Assembly (NCBI GenBank): GCA_903933995.1
Contig: CAIZMD010000102.1
Location: 1-7,504, forward strand
Source: an uncultured Bacteroidota bacterium
GTDB taxonomy: Bacteria > Bacteroidota > Bacteroidia > Chitinophagales > Chitinophagaceae
Length of the DNA stretch: 7,504 nt
Direction: 5' to 3'
Made by a program: the position numbers and the translations under genes. The notes below the pieces were generated by a model, which was given only the letters and a program-made list of their open reading frames with translations, was not told the DNA's origin and did no database searches. Each line of letters starts with the position of its first letter. Positions within the stretch are counted from its first letter, which is position 1. Shown here in pieces: positions 7,322-7,504 of this stretch.

Positions 7322-7504
7322 ATGAGCAAATTGAACAAGGGAACCATTGGTTCCATCACTGTTAAAGCTGGTGAAAAAGATTATCAATCCTTGATGGAAT
7401 TACCAGAAAGGGTTTTGCAATTTGGTACAGGTGTGTTATTACGTGGTCTGCCTGATGTTTATATAGACCTTGCCAATAAACATGGGGTTTTTAATGGTAG
7501 GGTA
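7322..7504 (+). CDS. uxaB: Tagaturonate reductase / altronate oxidoreductase, N-terminal part (runs off window)
   Basis: The frame from ATG 7322 is open for exactly 61 codons to the window edge. The protein starts MSKLNKGTIGSITVKAG and carries VLQFGTGVLLRGLPDVYID at about residues 32-50. That is the N-terminal dinucleotide-binding signature of the polyol-specific long-chain (mannitol) dehydrogenase family, in the form seen in UxaB proteins. These enzymes reduce D-tagaturonate to D-altronate with NADH in the cytoplasm, the second step of galacturonate catabolism. There is no signal peptide, as expected. The gap after the CE8-PL10 stop is 21 bases, so it is probably the next gene of the same operon. 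The purine stretch AAGAG just before the ATG may act as a weak ribosome site. With only about an eighth of the protein visible, a related fructuronate or mannitol dehydrogenase remains possible, though the pectin context favours UxaB. Confidence 0.82.
   Translation, partial: MSKLNKGTIGSITVKAGEKDYQSLMELPERVLQFGTGVLLRGLPDVYIDLANKHGVFNGRV

Overview
The window is a piece of a pectin-degradation locus from a Gram-negative bacterium, most likely Bacteroidota. Pointers are the AT-rich DNA, genes without Shine-Dalgarno sequences, exported multi-domain pectinases of a type common in that phylum (CE8-PL10, GH105-DUF4350, CE12-GH28), and a galacturonate-catabolic gene directly downstream. A Chitinophagia- or Sphingobacteriia-like soil or freshwater member is plausible, but this is an impression from protein style and not a measured assignment.

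Layout. Bases 1-676 (minus strand) hold the N-terminal 225 residues of a LacI/GalR-family regulator whose 3' end lies outside the window. A 225-bp divergent intergenic region (677-901) follows, with a LacI-type operator candidate at 764-777. From 902 to the window end, four genes run on the plus strand with tiny gaps (1, 53 and 21 bases), so they look like one operon: a CE12-type SGNH esterase fused to a GH28 polygalacturonase (902-3238); a GH105 unsaturated rhamnogalacturonyl hydrolase fused to a DUF4350-like domain (3240-5159); a CE8 pectin methylesterase fused to a PL10 pectate lyase (5213-7300, probable TTG start); and the first 61 codons of a tagaturonate reductase (uxaB-like, 7322 to the edge).

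How the genes fit together (inference from family functions). The CE12 and CE8 domains remove acetyl and methyl esters from the pectin backbone. GH28 hydrolyses and PL10 eliminates within the exposed galacturonan. GH105 removes the 4,5-unsaturated uronic acid left by lyase action. The released galacturonate is isomerised to tagaturonate, which the UxaB-like enzyme reduces to altronate in the cytoplasm. The divergent LacI-type regulator is the obvious candidate controller, with a uronate or a pathway intermediate as possible ligand.

Nothing in the window demands a wholly new system. The points most worth a second look are the three consecutive two-domain pectinases, the altered active-site motifs of the CE8 domain (Gly where canonical pectin methylesterases have the QDT glutamine), the CE12-GH28 fusion, the non-ATG start of the CE8-PL10 gene, and the operator candidate. 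No tRNA, rRNA, CRISPR, insertion sequence or susC/susD-like gene is visible.
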